Assembly: GCA_963978895.1 (NCBI GenBank) | Contig: OZ022243.1 | Span: 7,880,043-7,944,042 of the forward strand | Reading direction: 5' to 3' | DNA length: 64,000 nt | Source: Erpobdella octoculata | Lineage: Eukaryota; Annelida; Clitellata; Hirudinida; Erpobdellidae | Shown here: one piece after another, positions 22,728 through 29,390 of the stretch | How positions within the stretch are numbered: the stretch's first letter is position 1 | How the letters are laid out: each line of letters starts with the position of its first letter | The notes under the pieces: model-generated | The model's database searches: none | What the model was told of the DNA's origin: nothing | Seen by the model: the letters and a program-made list of their open reading frames with translations, nothing else | Program-made: the position numbers and the translations under genes

Positions 22728-23644
22728 GACATCTGCAACCTCCTCCAAAGACAGAGTGAGAGAAAGAGGAGAGAAAGAGAAAAATAGACAGAAAGCAAAA
22801 GAGAGACATTACAGCAGTTCTGTGATTTATATACTCATTGCAGGACGTTCACATCTGAAAATTTTAATATTTATTTTTTTTAAAGTGAAATTATAAGAAA
22901 AATTAAAACATAAGATTTTTAAGACTAAAAGAATTAGTGTAAGTTTTAAGTATCATTTATATTACCCTCTGTTTTTTTATTTTTGTAGCGGATTCTCTTT
23001 CCGAACACTGTTCAAGTGTTTTTTGAGGTTATTTTTAATTTATCTTTTTTTAATGTTTAGTGAGTTGACCCTCTCCATACAAATTCTAAAACACATATAC
23101 ATTGTAAATAGCCCTTGAGTTCTGATTCCTTCACCTGGAAACCCTGCATTTTATTTTAGCATCTTATTATTTTTTATTTATTGCAGGAGGCCCAAAGTCA
23201 AGGAGGAGGAGTCTTGGTAAGTGTTATAAACGTTGTTTTGTCTGCTTTGATAAAAAAGGAAACAATACAAGAAAAAAAACCTAGTTACTTTCAGTCGATT
23301 TAGATGAGTTATCATTAGTAGTAAAACAATTAATGAAGTTTTTACCTTATAATTATTAGCCCCTGTGTTCCAATTCTTTGACCTGGAAATCCTTTATTTT
23401 ATTTTAGTATCTTATTATTTTGTATTTATTGCAGGCATTCTAAGATCTCTGAGACGCCCTGATTATAGCTCTATATTAATTCATTTTCCTGTCATATTAT
23501 TACCTATTTTGTTTTTTTTTTCTCTTTCTAAAATTGCTTTGCTCACTCATACCTTTTGTGATTAGGGAGAAAGAAGAAAGGGAAAGAAATGAAAGAATGC
23601 AGAGGGGTTTGAAAATTTTCCGCAAGTTTTCCCGCTCTTCTTAG
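8584..23644 (+). CDS. Micro-exon gene locus with tandemly duplicated frame-neutral exons (novel)
   Basis: I recognise no protein family. At least 22 internal exons can be drawn, each with a polypyrimidine/AG acceptor and a GT or GC donor. Each length is a multiple of three: 18, 24, 27, 30, 33, 36, 39, 45, 48 or 54 nt, plus one of 138 nt. Every one starts with a single base completing a codon and ends with two bases opening the next, so all introns are phase 2 and any exon can be skipped without loss of frame. The exons form families: A (15314, 15979, 23187, 23435), B (15640, 16291, 22989), C (18261, 18447, 18527, 18605, 19316), D (18996, 20794, 20977), E (19153, 21146). Flanking introns are also duplicated. 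Candidate 3' ends are at 17160, 22473 and 23644. The predicted product alternates acidic/Ser-rich and basic blocks and resembles schistosome micro-exon genes in design only. The first exon was not found, and transcription is unproven. Confidence 0.7.
8882..9417. mobile_element. Nonautonomous hAT-like element (imperfect)
   Basis: Starts CAGTGGTGGATTTAA and ends TCTGTATCCACCCCTG, imperfect inverted termini of the CAG..GG type common in hAT elements. The interior has 'atgaccggtgggtgg..caggtactttttt' subrepeats. I could not find a matching 8-bp duplication, so the call is tentative. Confidence 0.45.
10163..10402 (-). pseudogene. hAT (ZMYM1-like) transposase fragment
   Basis: The frame reads YACIDRILSKLNAGF, then NSDLLACLNSFNPQS and a short FLSADQI block. 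This spacing (hydrophobic helix, 'L…RF.EN..LL..L..F.P.S..F') resembles the middle of ZMYM1/hAT-5-type transposases from my knowledge of the family. It is short, has no catalytic residues, and lies inside a hAT element with intact TSDs, which supports the assignment. Confidence 0.55.
10625..11180 (+). repeat. Degenerate GC-rich tandem repeat
   Basis: About 20 imperfect units built on 'gggcccacttaagtgcgggg', each about 20-30 bp. Base composition differs sharply from the flanks. Part of the hAT interior; no coding sense visible. Confidence 0.75.
11283..11333 (+). repeat. (GACT)n microsatellite
   Basis: About 12 uninterrupted GACT units. The apparent minus-strand frame with repeated SVSQ is its shadow. 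The sequence directly after it ('ccgagctcaaacgcc…gtgaaatttgg') resembles the motif following CTGT repeats in the foldback family at 47249. Confidence 0.9.
11535..12155 (+). repeat. 156-bp tandem repeat, about four copies
   Basis: Units contain 'gtttctactcc', 'accattttttgaaaatt', 'tttccaggac' and 'tgctactcaaaaactgt'. The phrase gtttctact recurs at 11691, 11847 and 12003, giving a 156-bp period. No coding potential. Confidence 0.85.
12610..13100 (-). CDS. Two-exon 3' part of an unrecognised gene
   Basis: Exon 13100-12972 (129 nt) has acceptor attttgcag and donor gtaagaca. It reads PQNTSFSHLPAAACLLDP, then TAATVMCTDNAKELLKAAKS and FILIQ. The next acceptor (tttcaactacag) opens an exon 12858-12610 ending in TAA, in the same phase 0: LRFKLPPAVIESTSTIQTF … QVHTDALTHWNNHQATYGFL … KVKNKF. 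Both junctions and the common phase support real exons. The upstream part was not found; an acidic stretch (SENESSYEEYGESEDDE) on the minus strand near 13740 may belong. It starts 23 bp beyond the hAT target duplication. I do not recognise it; a domesticated or intron-bearing transposase is possible. Confidence 0.45.
13110..14660. other. No supported gene apart from possible minus-strand exon
   Basis: AT-rich sequence. The open frames on the + strand at 13260-13825 look like chance frames. The minus strand near 13740 has the acidic stretch mentioned for the neighbouring gene. The last 100 bp resemble the intron end before the exon at 8584. Confidence 0.35.
14663..14757 (+). CDS. Micro-exon locus: possible alternative terminal exon
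   Basis: Acceptor ttgttcattgcag. In phase 2 it reads SHTLSVIEEESSVMGLEKT and continues to a TGA at 14755-14757; no donor preserves the frame. The 'EEESSV' part recalls family A (LTEESSSKE). It could be a terminal exon or a decayed cassette. Confidence 0.35.
15314..15349 (+). CDS. Micro-exon A1 (36 nt)
   Basis: Acceptor tttattccag, donor GC type (gcaagt). Phase-2 peptide RPKLTGTSGKA plus a split codon. Homologous to A2 at 15979 in exon, upstream intron end (cttattattttttattta) and downstream intron start (gcaagt.ttataaac). Confidence 0.75.
15640..15678 (+). CDS. Micro-exon B1 (39 nt)
   Basis: Acceptor tattttttag, donor gttatt. Peptide RFSFKRLRDRFM, strongly cationic with alternating aromatic residues. 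Nearly identical to B2 (16291), where K becomes R. Confidence 0.78.
15979..16023 (+). CDS. Micro-exon A2 (45 nt)
   Basis: Acceptor tttattgcag, donor GC type (gcaagtgttataaac). Peptide SPKLTEESSSKEKS. Nine nt longer than A1, through additional Ser/Lys codons in the exon body. Confidence 0.78.
16291..16329 (+). CDS. Micro-exon B2 (39 nt)
   Basis: Acceptor tattttttag, donor gttatt. Peptide RFSFRRLRDRFM. About 100 bp of the following intron is almost identical to the intron after B1, which shows recent duplication of exon plus intron. Confidence 0.78.
16486..16524 (+). CDS. Micro-exon (39 nt)
   Basis: Acceptor tttattaaag (weak pyrimidine tract), donor gttagt. Peptide ESKDKDSKGSSE, very hydrophilic. 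No close paralogue in the window. Confidence 0.6.
16612..16635 (+). CDS. Micro-exon (24 nt)
   Basis: Acceptor cttttttgtag, donor gtatgt. Peptide AKKKAQP plus split Val codon. The next intron contains a TA microsatellite (16670-16748). Confidence 0.62.
16670..16748. repeat. (TA)n microsatellite
   Basis: About 39 TA units within an intron of the micro-exon locus. Confidence 0.97.
16956..16979 (+). CDS. Micro-exon (24 nt)
   Basis: Acceptor tggtttgcag, donor gtttgt. Peptide SKGPLSE plus a split Arg/Ser codon. Confidence 0.62.
17085..17160 (+). CDS. Micro-exon (54 nt) or terminal exon
   Basis: Acceptor tgtatttcag. It reads SDWSILDAMTKAFSKMM; a donor gttattg after 17138 gives 54 nt in phase 2, as for other exons using gttatt donors. 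If not spliced it reads on to KLLLYSF and a TGA at 17158-17160, giving an amphipathic C-terminus. Both uses are possible. Confidence 0.6.
17161..18250. other. Intron with repeat debris
   Basis: No exon found. At 17720-17830 and 18000-18215 there are GC-richer fragments ('ggcccactcaaaagtc', 'gcctaaatccgcccctg') of the CAGGG-type elements seen elsewhere, and a CT/T-rich run near 18100-18150. Confidence 0.45.
18261..18293 (+). CDS. Micro-exon C1 (33 nt)
   Basis: Acceptor tttgtttcag, donor gttagtactgtttt. Peptide LKKQVLPEEP plus split Ser codon. The intron start is shared with other C-family exons. Confidence 0.68.
18447..18473 (+). CDS. Micro-exon C2 (27 nt)
   Basis: Acceptor atttattccag, donor gttagtacta. 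Peptide FDLEPQDM, acidic. Confidence 0.7.
18527..18553 (+). CDS. Micro-exon C3 (27 nt)
   Basis: Acceptor atttatgccag, donor gtagaa. Peptide LHREVDEQ plus split Val codon. The intron between C2 and this exon is only 53 bp. Confidence 0.65.
18605..18631 (+). CDS. Micro-exon C4 (27 nt)
   Basis: Acceptor atttattccag, donor gtgagtact. Peptide LPSGLKEV plus split Val codon. The intron before it is 51 bp. Confidence 0.7.
18785..18825 (+). repeat. GA-rich microsatellite
   Basis: Mostly GA units followed by a G-rich and A-rich patch. Intronic. Confidence 0.8.
18996..19043 (+). CDS. Micro-exon D1 (48 nt)
   Basis: Acceptor aaatacag, donor gttattgttgatt. Peptide LNACTITEDVPIDPN plus split Arg codon. 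It aligns residue by residue with D2 and D3 (T.I.E/D VLP..PER pattern). Confidence 0.75.
19153..19176 (+). CDS. Micro-exon E1 (24 nt)
   Basis: Acceptor atcattgcag, donor gttatt. Peptide SISEPEA plus split Gly codon. Homologous to E2 at 21146; both follow a D exon and share the flanking intron text 'acttttctctgcactc'. Confidence 0.72.
19316..19333 (+). CDS. Micro-exon C5 (18 nt)
   Basis: Acceptor ttattccag, donor gttagtactgtttttt. Peptide FPKEY plus split Leu codon. The shortest cassette in the chain, supported by its intron start shared with C1. Confidence 0.65.
19440..19625. repeat. Degenerate repeat with ACCTGAACC units
   Basis: Short direct repeats of 'aacctgaac(c)cgaa' type between 19530 and 19620, preceded by 'cacgagtgctcgacccgaagctcgg'. 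Probably a transposon fragment in an intron; class not determined. Confidence 0.35.
19912..20060 (+). mobile_element. tRNA-derived SINE
   Basis: Begins with a tRNA-like head carrying an A-box-like 'tagtcgagtgg' and a B-box 'ggttcgattc' at proper spacing. It is followed by 'ggtctactcagcctttcatt', 'tggtcgataaat' and a short (GTAAT)n tail at 20043-20058. The 'ctcagcctttcat…ggtcgataaat' body is shared by tRNA-derived SINEs of many invertebrates (family knowledge). It is not a functional tRNA because no acceptor-stem pairing follows the T arm. Confidence 0.75.
20061..20793. other. Intron, no exon seen
   Basis: AT-rich. The open frame 20110-20337 begins in the SINE flank and has no recognisable features; treated as chance. 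Confidence 0.4.
20794..20841 (+). CDS. Micro-exon D2 (48 nt)
   Basis: Acceptor tttaaatacag, donor gttattgttgattgatt. Peptide VSVETIAEVLPIPPE plus split Arg codon. Confidence 0.78.
20977..21024 (+). CDS. Micro-exon D3 (48 nt)
   Basis: Acceptor ttgtgattag, donor gttattgttgattaatt. Peptide MNADTIADVLPVNPE plus split Ser codon. The 36 bp before it (…gctttgctcactcatacc…) recur before the terminal exon at 23566. Confidence 0.78.
21146..21172 (+). CDS. Micro-exon E2 (27 nt)
   Basis: Acceptor atcattgcag, donor gttattattc. Peptide SSVLDGES plus split Asp/Glu codon. The D3-E2 pair repeats the D1-E1 order. Confidence 0.72.
21321..21344 (+). CDS. Possible micro-exon (24 nt)
   Basis: Donor gtaagt is strong. 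The acceptor at 'ggtatcag' lacks a pyrimidine tract, and an alternative upstream AG at 21309 would break the frame rule. Phase-2 peptide ICGGQNL. Confidence 0.4.
21425..21535. repeat. CAT/ATC-rich trinucleotide repeat
   Basis: Runs of TCA and TTATTA triplets, with a core of about seven TCA units near 21495-21520. Intronic; the Asp-rich minus frame is its shadow. Confidence 0.8.
21558..21592 (+). CDS. Possible phase-shifting exon (35 nt)
   Basis: Acceptor atttgtacag, donor gtaaaa. It reads PRRSTNRASFS and ends with one extra base, so it would change phase from 2 to 1. That fits the open basic frame of the exon at 22313. Unspliced it reads on to a TAA at 21616-21618. Confidence 0.4.
21620..22300. 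other. Intron or intergenic, no gene seen
   Basis: AT-rich; no exon with both splice sites and the required phase was found. Confidence 0.4.
22313..22473 (+). CDS. Possible C-terminal exon, basic tail
   Basis: Acceptor acatttgcag. Joined in phase 1 to the exon at 21558 it reads RIRSRKISRRRRRQSGGGG, then ERPSFAPGC and a stop at 22471-22473. A competing phase-0 frame is acidic (YESAVEKLADEEEDKVEE) and stays open to 22759, but ends in a CT microsatellite. Purine-rich sequence keeps several frames open, so the choice is uncertain. Confidence 0.35.
22677..22726 (+). repeat. (CT)n microsatellite
   Basis: About 22 CT units, followed by GA-rich sequence to 22800. Leu/Ser-rich frames here are shadows. 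Confidence 0.95.
22989..23027 (+). CDS. Micro-exon B3 (39 nt)
   Basis: Acceptor tttttgtag, donor gttatt. Peptide GFSFRTLFKCFL, diverged from B1/B2 by loss of most charges. The 180 bp before it closely match the intron before B1 (15468-15639). Confidence 0.7.
23187..23216 (+). CDS. Micro-exon A3 (30 nt)
   Basis: Acceptor tttattgcag, donor gtaagtgttataaac, where A1 and A2 have gcaagt. Peptide RPKVKEEES. The intron before it matches that before A2 over about 130 bp. Confidence 0.75.
23435..23462 (+). CDS. Micro-exon A4 or short terminal exon
   Basis: Acceptor tttattgcag and upstream intron like the other A exons. It reads HSKISETP then TGA in phase 2, without a donor. Either an alternative terminator exon or a decayed cassette. 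Confidence 0.45.
23566..23644 (+). CDS. Micro-exon locus: terminal exon, cationic tail
   Basis: Acceptor ttgtgattag, sharing about 36 bp with the intron end before D3. In phase 2 it starts EKEERERNERMQR, continues GLKIFRKFSRSS and ends at TAG 23642-23644. The tail is amphipathic and cationic. No stop interrupts the join from A3, where the split codon gives Trp. Confidence 0.6.
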
Positions 23645-23879
23645 GCTTCGGGCGGGCCTTTCCTCGAAGCCCATGAACACGAGGTCAGGCTAAAAGAGAA
23701 AGTGTGTTGTGCTCTTTGGGTCACAACATTAGAGCGTGGTTGATGTAAGTCATTTCCTTTTTTATCTCAAATTTACTTTTTTAATATACAAATTTTAATT
23801 TTTCCGACCATCCAGAAATATGAATATGGACAACACTTTTTGGTAACTAAAACGTTAACAACAGTGTTACCACTCTGGT

Positions 23880-23995
23880 TCACACAAAAATCCCAAGATT
23901 TTTCCACAAAAATCCCAAGATTTTTCCAAAAAAATCCCAAGATTTATCCAAAAAAAATCTCAAGATTTTCCAAAATCTCCCAAGATTTATTAATA
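23880..23995 (+). repeat. Short tandem repeat, AAATCCCAAGATTT core
   Basis: Five imperfect units of about 20-22 bp with a self-complementary-looking core. The Lys/Phe/Pro-rich frame over it is a shadow. Confidence 0.8.
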
Positions 23996-23999
23996 TCGA

Positions 24000-24715
24000 G
24001 TTGTAAGCTAAAAAAAAACATATACAAGGTTGTTGTAACAAATAACCTTAAAAGTATTTTTATTAGTAGAAATGTAATAAGATTAGATCTGGTAGCTCGA
24101 TGAATAATTTTTCACAGAAATGGATCTACAGTTTCCTCAACATCATGCAGAGTTATACTATGATTTTCATTCTGTTTTTATCTCCCCTTTTCTAAATATT
24201 GCTTATGGTATTTTCTTTCGGCGACATCTGAAATTAAAGTATAATGACGTTTTATTGCAAAACATTCATTGGTGCTTATTAAATGCAATATATAAAACTA
24301 CCATTTTATATTTAACCGGGAAAGATTGTTTAAATAGCACTCTGGCTCACACAACAACTTCTTTGAACAATTTTGTGTAGGTGAATAAAATTACGTGAAC
24401 TATCATATTGAATAGAAAAAGTTTGCAACTAAACTTGGTCTATAAAATTCAACTGAGACTCTATTAACGAAAAACTAAAACCTAATTATTTGAATAATAA
24501 ATACTGAGGCTCTAGGATTTCTAATTCATTTCACACACACACACACACAGACATATATATATACAAATTTATTCATATAATTTTTTTCCAGGTTGAGCAA
24601 CTTTCATTGAAAGTTGAGATGGCTTGGTGAATGTTTTTGGTTTTAAGTGTTGTATATGTGTTTTAGTTTGTTTTTTGTCATCGTCAGCTGCTGTCAGCAC
24701 AGAGAGAGATAGAGA
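24000..24715. other. No supported gene
   Basis: Contains a CA microsatellite at 24533-24549. A frame at 24624-24857 (no ATG at its start) reads a hydrophobic stretch FGFKCCICVLVCFLSSSAAV before the 27-bp repeat, but the nearest acceptor (24591) does not lead into it in frame. Confidence 0.35.
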
Positions 24716-24717
24716 GA

Positions 24718-24797
24718 TGTTTACGAAATGTGAACAAATGCAAATGTCTATGAAATGTGTACAAAAGCAAATGTCTATGAAATGTGTACAAAATCAA
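24718..24797 (+). repeat. 27-bp tandem repeat, three copies
   Basis: Units of the form 'atgtctatgaaatgtgtacaa' plus a few bases. In the frame noted above each unit would encode MSMKCVQKQ. An inverted copy of about 45 bp sits inside the satellite at 26548-26590. Confidence 0.85.
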
Positions 24798-27525
24798 GTA
24801 GAGTTCATTCGTGTAGAGTTTTATCTACAAAAACGAAATTTTCTATTATTAAGGTGAATTGATTCGTGTAGAGTTTTATCAACAAAAACGAAATTTTCTA
24901 TTATTAAGGTGAATTGATTGGTGTAGAGTTTTATCAACAAAAACAAACTTTTCTATTATTAAGGTGAATTGATTCGTGTAGAGTTTTATCTACAAAAACG
25001 AACTTTTCTATTATTAAGGTGAATTGATTTGTGTAGAGTTTTATCTACAAAAAACGAACGTTTGTATGATTAAGTTGAGTTGATTCCTGTAGAGTTTTAT
25101 CTACAAAAACGAAATTTTCTATTATTAAGGTGAATTGATTTGTGTAGAGTTTTATCAACAAAAACTAACTTTTCTATGATTAAGGTGAATTGATTTTGGT
25201 AGAGTTTTATCTACAAAAACGAACTTTTCTATGATTAAGGTGAATTGATTTGGGTAGAGTTTTATCTACAAAAACGAACTTTTGTTTGATTAAGGTAAAT
25301 TGATTTTTGTGAGTTTTATCTACAAAAACGAACTTTTGTATGATTGTGGATTGATTCGTGTAGAGTTTTATCTACAAAAACGAACTTTTGTTTGATTAAG
25401 GTGAATTGATTTATATGAGTTTTATCTACAAAAACGAACTTTTCTATGATTAAGGTGGATTGATTTGTGTAGAGTTTCATCTACAAAAATGAACTTTTGT
25501 TTGATTAAGGTGAATTGATTTAGGTGAGTTTTATCTACCAAAACGAACTTTTGTATGATTAAGGTGGATTGATTTGTGTAGGGTTTTATCTACAAAAACA
25601 AACTTTTATATGATTAAGGTGGATTGATTTATATGAGTTTTATCTACAAAAACGAACTTTTGTATGATTAAGGTGAATTGATTTTTGTGAGTTTTATCTA
25701 CAAAATCGAACTTTTGTTTGATTAAGGTGAATTGATTTATATGAGTTTTATCTACAAAAACGAACTTTTCTATGATTAAGGTGGATTGATTTGTGTAGAG
25801 TTTCATCTACAAAAATGAACTTTTGTTTGATTAAGGTGAATTGATTTAGGTGAGTTTTATCTACCAAAACGAACTTTTGTATGATTAAGGTGGATTGATT
25901 TGTGTAGGGTTTTATCTACAAAAACAAACTTTTATATGATTAAGGTGGATTGATTTATATGAGTTTTATCTACAAAAACGAACTTTTGTATGATTAAGGT
26001 GAATTGATTTTTGTGAGTTTTATCTACAAAAACAAACTTTTGTATGATTAAGGTGAATTGATTTATATGAGTTTTATCTACAAAAACGAACTTTTGTTTG
26101 ATTAGGGTGAATTGATTTATATGAGTTTTATCTACAAAAACGAACTTTTGTTTGATTAGGGTGAATTGATTTATATGAGTTTTATCTACAAAAACGAACT
26201 TTTCTATGATTAAGGTGGATTGATTTGTGTAGAGTTTCATCTACAAAAATGAACTTTTGTTTGATTAAGGTGAATTGATTTAGGTGAGTTTTATCTACCA
26301 AAACGAACTTTTGTTTGATTAAGATGAATTGGTTCAGGTAGAGTTTTATCTACAAAAACAAACTTTTGTATGATTAAGGTGATTTGATTCGTGTAGAGTT
26401 TTATCTACAAAAACGAACTTTTGTATGATTAAGGTGGATTGATTTGTGTATAGTTTTATCCTCAAAAACGAACTTATGTATGATTAAGGTGAATTGATTT
26501 AGGTAGAGTTTTATCTACAAAAACGAACTTTTTTTGATGATTAAGGTACACATTTCATAAACATTTGCTTTTGTACACATTTCATAGATTTAGGTAGAGT
26601 TTTATCTATATGCTTTTGATGTTGGTAGAGTTTTATCTACAAAAAAGAACTTTTCTATTATTAAGGTGAATTGATTCGTGTAGAGTTTTATCTACAAAAA
26701 CGAACTTTTCTAGGATTAAGGTGAATTGATTTGGGTAGAGTTTTATCTACAAAAACGAACTTTTCTATGATTAAGGTGAATTGATTTGTGTAGAGTTTTA
26801 TCTACAAAAACGAACTTTTCTATGATTAAGGTGAATTGATTTGTGTAGAGTTTTACCTACAAAAACGAACTTTTCTATGATTAAGGTGAATTGATTTTTG
26901 TGAGTTTTATCTACAAAAACGAACTTTTGTTTGATTAAGGTAAATTGATTTATATGAGTTTTATCTACAAAAACGAACTTTTCTATGATTAAGGTGAATT
27001 GATTTGTGTAGAGTTTCATCTACAAAAATGAACTTTTGTTTGATTAAGGTGAATTGATTTAGGTGAGTTTTATCTACCAAAACGAACTTTTGTATGATTA
27101 AGGTGGATTGATTTGTGTAGGGTTTTATCTACATCTACAAAAACAAACTTTTGTTTGATTAAGGTGAATTGATTTAGGTAGAGTTTTATCTACAAAAACG
27201 AACTTTTGTATGATTAATGTGAATTGATTTAGGTAGAGTTTTATCTATGAAAATGAACTTTTGTATGATTAAGGTGAATTGATTTAGGTAGAGTTTTATC
27301 TACAAAAACAAACTTTTATATGATTAAGGTGGATTGATTTATATGAGTTTTATCTACAAAAACGAACTTTTGTATGATTAAGGTGAATTGATTTGTGTAG
27401 AGTTTTATCTACATAAACGAACTTTTTGTGATGATTAAGTTGGATTGATTGGGATAGAGTTTTATCTAAAAAACGAGCTATTTTACGATTAAGGTAGATT
27501 GATATTTGAAGAGTTTTATAAGCAC
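24798..27525 (+). repeat. Satellite of 54-55 bp, about 50 copies
   Basis: Consensus: 'aaggtgaattgatttgtg', then 'tagagttttatctac', then 'aaaaacgaacttttgtatgatt'. Each unit holds a short inverted repeat, GTAGA..TCTAC, around GTTTTA. Divergence is low to moderate, with sub-variants ('tatatgag', 'ggtgag') in recurring order. Where units are 54 nt the minus strand shows an 18-residue repeating frame, a consequence of the period. The right end decays near 27480-27525. Confidence 0.95.
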
Positions 27526-28195
27526 AGTTACATTTGTAGAATCTGTATGGTTTATTCAATGTAAAAATGATTTTTGCTTTTTGCCAGTCGAAAAACTTTT
27601 TGCAAGACTGCATTGATCAGATAAATTTGATATGAGTAATACTTTATAATAAATAATTAGGCTCCAAAAATGTTGTTCAAGTTTTTATATAGAATATAAA
27701 TGAATGCCCAGGACCACATAATGTAAATGGATCAATTCATGAACTATAAAAGTTTTATTTCGCACAAAGGTACGTTCACTATAACATGTAAATTAAAATT
27801 ATTTAGTATTTCAAGCACCAGGACGACGACTTAAAAGTCTTAAAATAAAGTTTTATAAGATAAGTCATAAGTGCCATATTTTTCCAAAAACTAATATTAC
27901 TAACAAAAATTTAAACTATAAATAAAACTTACACTCTGTTATCATTTTTATTTCAAACTTGCTTCAAACAACTTATAATTTATCAAAAATTATATATATT
28001 TTGCATGTCTTAATCATTTACATCATCAAGTTAAGTTATTTAATCGCCTAAGTATATCTAACACTTTTTGATAAATTTCATCAGCTTCCAAGTTTTTTTA
28101 ATATAATATAGCTCGTCTGGAATAGCGTTCAATATCTTAAATGGTTATTCTGTTTCCAAAGAATTCATTAATTATAGAATCTCTGCATATTATAT
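27526..28195. other. No gene seen
   Basis: AT-rich with no supported feature. Confidence 0.45.
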
Positions 28196-28204
28196 TTTGA
28201 GGAA

Positions 28205-28620
28205 TTTCTATTATATCATCAGGAAGTCAATAAAGTGTTTTCCATGGCTATATTCGCAAATTACGCTCAATGGTCGTCCTCTTTTTCGTTAAAAATTTCT
28301 TCAACTCTCATGTTAGGATAATCTGATCTAAAAAAATTTAATCTTTGTAAAGCACTATTTTTTTCTTGTAATATTTGCTCACCTGTAAAATTTCCTTGGA
28401 TTATTTTGCTTCTTCATGTTTCTGTTTCCGTAACTGATATCGTTGTTCTTCGTCCATGTTTTCTCGAGCAATTCTGTGTCTTTGTGAATCATTTTCTCAA
28501 ATTTGAAATCTCTACTTTTCACTTATATTTGCACAATAATTTCGCATATAATCTGCCCATCTGCGTTTTATTTCTACTAACCTTTGTCTTAGTGGCATTT
28601 TTTCAAATAGAATTTTTGGA
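28205..28620 (-). pseudogene. Decayed minus-strand ORF, unknown transposon
   Basis: On the minus strand, fragments read MPLRQRLVEIKRRWADYMR, then FENDSQRHRIARENMDEEQR with QLRKQKHEEA, with stops and frame changes between. Charged 'R.R.ARE.MDEEQR..LR..K' repeats are common ahead of Helitron or Polinton-type proteins, but this is only suggestive. No catalytic domain seen. Confidence 0.3.
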
Positions 28621-28659
28621 AATGGTGTATTGTTCTTTAAATCAGTTATATTGTTTTTA

Positions 28660-29390
28660 AATGGTTAAAATCCCAAATTATAACTAGGGAACTTATATGT
28701 TTTTCAATTCAGTCATATGGTCCTTAAAAACACATCTTTAAACATAAAAATGGCAATTTAATATTAACATAAAAGATTAAGAAATAAGAAAAATAATGAG
28801 AATCAGCAATGATCAGCAAGATCAATGTTTAAAATTCTCAGTGTCGTTATATAATCCAGATTTTGAGAAAATTGCTAAGTTAAACCAGTGCCAAAGATCA
28901 CATTTATTTATGTTTTTTTCATATTTTTTTGAAATTAATGATTTATTTTTATATTTTTGAATTTTTTTGTTTTTATTCCTTTTGTATATATATTTTAAAT
29001 TTTAAAATCAAGTGAAATAAACTGAAGTTATACTAATTGAAGATCTATTTGCACAATAAATTTTTTTCTCTTAAATTGCCAGGACGATTTTATTTTAATC
29101 CTTATTAGACTTTTTTAACCGAAAGCAAGCGGGTGATAATTTTAGTTTTTTTACTATGTCGTCGTCCACCTTTTTTCCTCCTGTTTTCTCACTCTCTTTT
29201 TTTCTTTCTTTCTCTCTTCTTTCTCTCTTTTTTTCTCTTTGTCTGTTTCTCAAATTCTTATTTTTCCACATTCCCATTCTTTCTCTTCCTTTCTCTCTGT
29301 TTTTTCTTTTTTGTCTTATACTTTATTTTGTTTTATCACTCTTTATTCTTTTTATCTTTTTTTTCATTTTTATTTCTCATCGGTTGTATA
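28660..29390. other. No gene; CT/T-rich low-complexity tract
   Basis: 29170-29390 is a T/C-rich tract (tttctttctttctctc and similar). Phe/Leu/Ser-rich frames there are artefacts. Confidence 0.6.

Noticed and set aside
22313..22759. 154-residue acidic protein with a C-terminal membrane segment
   Set aside because: The membrane segment is translated CT/T-rich low-complexity sequence, and the frame disagrees with the phase of the preceding exon. Kept only as an alternative frame.
25932..26240. Repeat protein with VFVDKTHINQFTLI units on the minus strand
   Set aside because: Product of the 54-nt satellite period; units of 55 nt break the frame at random.
24798..27525. CRISPR-like array of regular repeats
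   Set aside because: The whole unit repeats, with no unique spacers, in a eukaryotic intron-bearing genome. It is a satellite.
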